A stretch of DNA of 21,150 nucleotides from JAFDED01 sp964611635. GTDB taxonomy: Bacteria > Desulfobacterota > JAFDED01. Below, piece after piece: positions 21,023-21,150 of the stretch (position 1 is its first letter; every line of letters starts with the position of its first letter). The stretch covers positions 1 to 21,150 of the forward strand of contig CAZTAS010000102.1 in the NCBI GenBank assembly GCA_964611635.1, given 5' to 3'. The translations under genes were made by a program, and so were the position numbers. Under the pieces are notes generated by a model, which searched no databases, was not told the DNA's origin, and saw nothing but the letters and a program-made list of their open reading frames with translations.

Positions 21023-21150
21023 CTAAAGTTCGTCATCAACCTTGAAATCTCCATCATGAGGTTCTTTTTCTTGTTGTTTGATGTGCTTTATGATCACTTC
21101 ATCGCTAACATTGCCGGAACTGGTTGCAAAGTAGCCACATGCCCATATGT
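21023..21150 (-). CDS. IS200/IS605-family transposase TnpA, C-terminal fragment (partial at window edge)
   Basis: An open frame enters from the window end and stops at TAG (21025-21023), giving 41 residues. It begins IWACGYFATSSGNVSDEV and continues IIKHIKQQEKEPHDGDF before an acidic end. The pattern GYF...G.V..E.I..YI..Q is the C-terminal signature of HUH-type TnpA single-strand transposases. The Tyr of YI..Q is the catalytic nucleophile (Tyr127 in the H. pylori IS608 enzyme), and here that position reads His (codon CAC; Tyr would be TAC). The copy may therefore be inactive. The HUH motif lies outside the window. The family call rests on this short stretch only. Confidence 0.7.
   Translation of the reverse strand, partial: IWACGYFATSSGNVSDEVIIKHIKQQEKEPHDGDFKVDDEL

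Larger units (their letters stand above)
21010..21150 (-). mobile_element. Right-end part of an IS200/IS605-type insertion sequence, cut by the window edge
   Basis: The transposase 3' end (21023-21150) is followed within two bases by the small hairpin GGCT-GCA-AGCC (21010-21020). IS200/IS605 elements carry subterminal hairpins instead of terminal inverted repeats, and this is in the expected place. The exact right end cannot be set from one copy. Confidence 0.5.

Noticed and set aside
1..21150. CRISPR arrays, tRNA/rRNA genes, prophage or toxin-antitoxin modules
   Set aside because: I saw no regularly spaced repeats, tRNA-like cloverleaf, rRNA stretch, phage structural genes or small paired toxin/antitoxin frames on either strand.

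Overview
The window looks like a chromosomal segment of a Gram-negative, metabolically versatile bacterium. A PhaR-type polyhydroxyalkanoate (PHA) regulator, a TRAP-TAXI importer, a dipeptide-type ABC importer and an EmrAB-like efflux pair fit a proteobacterium or Desulfobacterota member. That placement is an inference from gene content only; there is no rRNA or other marker gene. No tRNA, rRNA, CRISPR array or prophage was seen.

Layout. (1) 1-2515, plus strand: a PHA-related group with a membrane-anchored alpha/beta hydrolase, the regulator PhaR, and a very small phasin-like protein. phaR has its own near-consensus promoter, which overlaps the hydrolase stop codon. (2) 2651-5437, minus strand, convergent to the first group: a two-gene efflux operon, an EmrA/HlyD-type adaptor followed by a 14-helix DHA2 transporter, behind a promoter with a perfect TATAAT box. 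(3) 5758-13105, minus strand: a probable catabolic operon, read from the high-coordinate end. It holds a fused TRAP-TAXI permease, a TAXI binding protein, a class III aminotransferase, an acyl-CoA ligase and an unusual class IV aminotransferase, and closes with a clear terminator. The first gene and the ligase are each preceded by LacI-type palindromes, and three of its gene junctions carry perfect stem-loops. (4) 13635-18781, minus strand: a dipeptide-family ABC importer (binding protein and two permeases, no ATPase genes) followed by a D-aminoacylase/dihydropyrimidinase-like amidohydrolase. (5) 18900-19673: an IclR-family regulator just upstream, with repeated TTCA-N3-TGAA sites in front of both it and the importer. 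(6) 20081-20848: a gluconate 5-dehydrogenase-like short-chain dehydrogenase with its own terminator. (7) 21010-21150: the 3' end of an IS200/IS605-type TnpA transposase, cut by the window edge, with His where the catalytic Tyr is expected.

Working together (inference): regions 3 and 4 are two adjacent scavenging modules. One takes up a peptide-like or N-acylated compound and hydrolyses an amide or ring bond. The other takes up an organic acid or amino compound through TRAP-TAXI, transaminates it and activates the acid with CoA. The substrates cannot be read from the sequence. The class III aminotransferase / CoA ligase / class IV aminotransferase combination behind a TRAP-TAXI importer is the best candidate for an undescribed pathway here.
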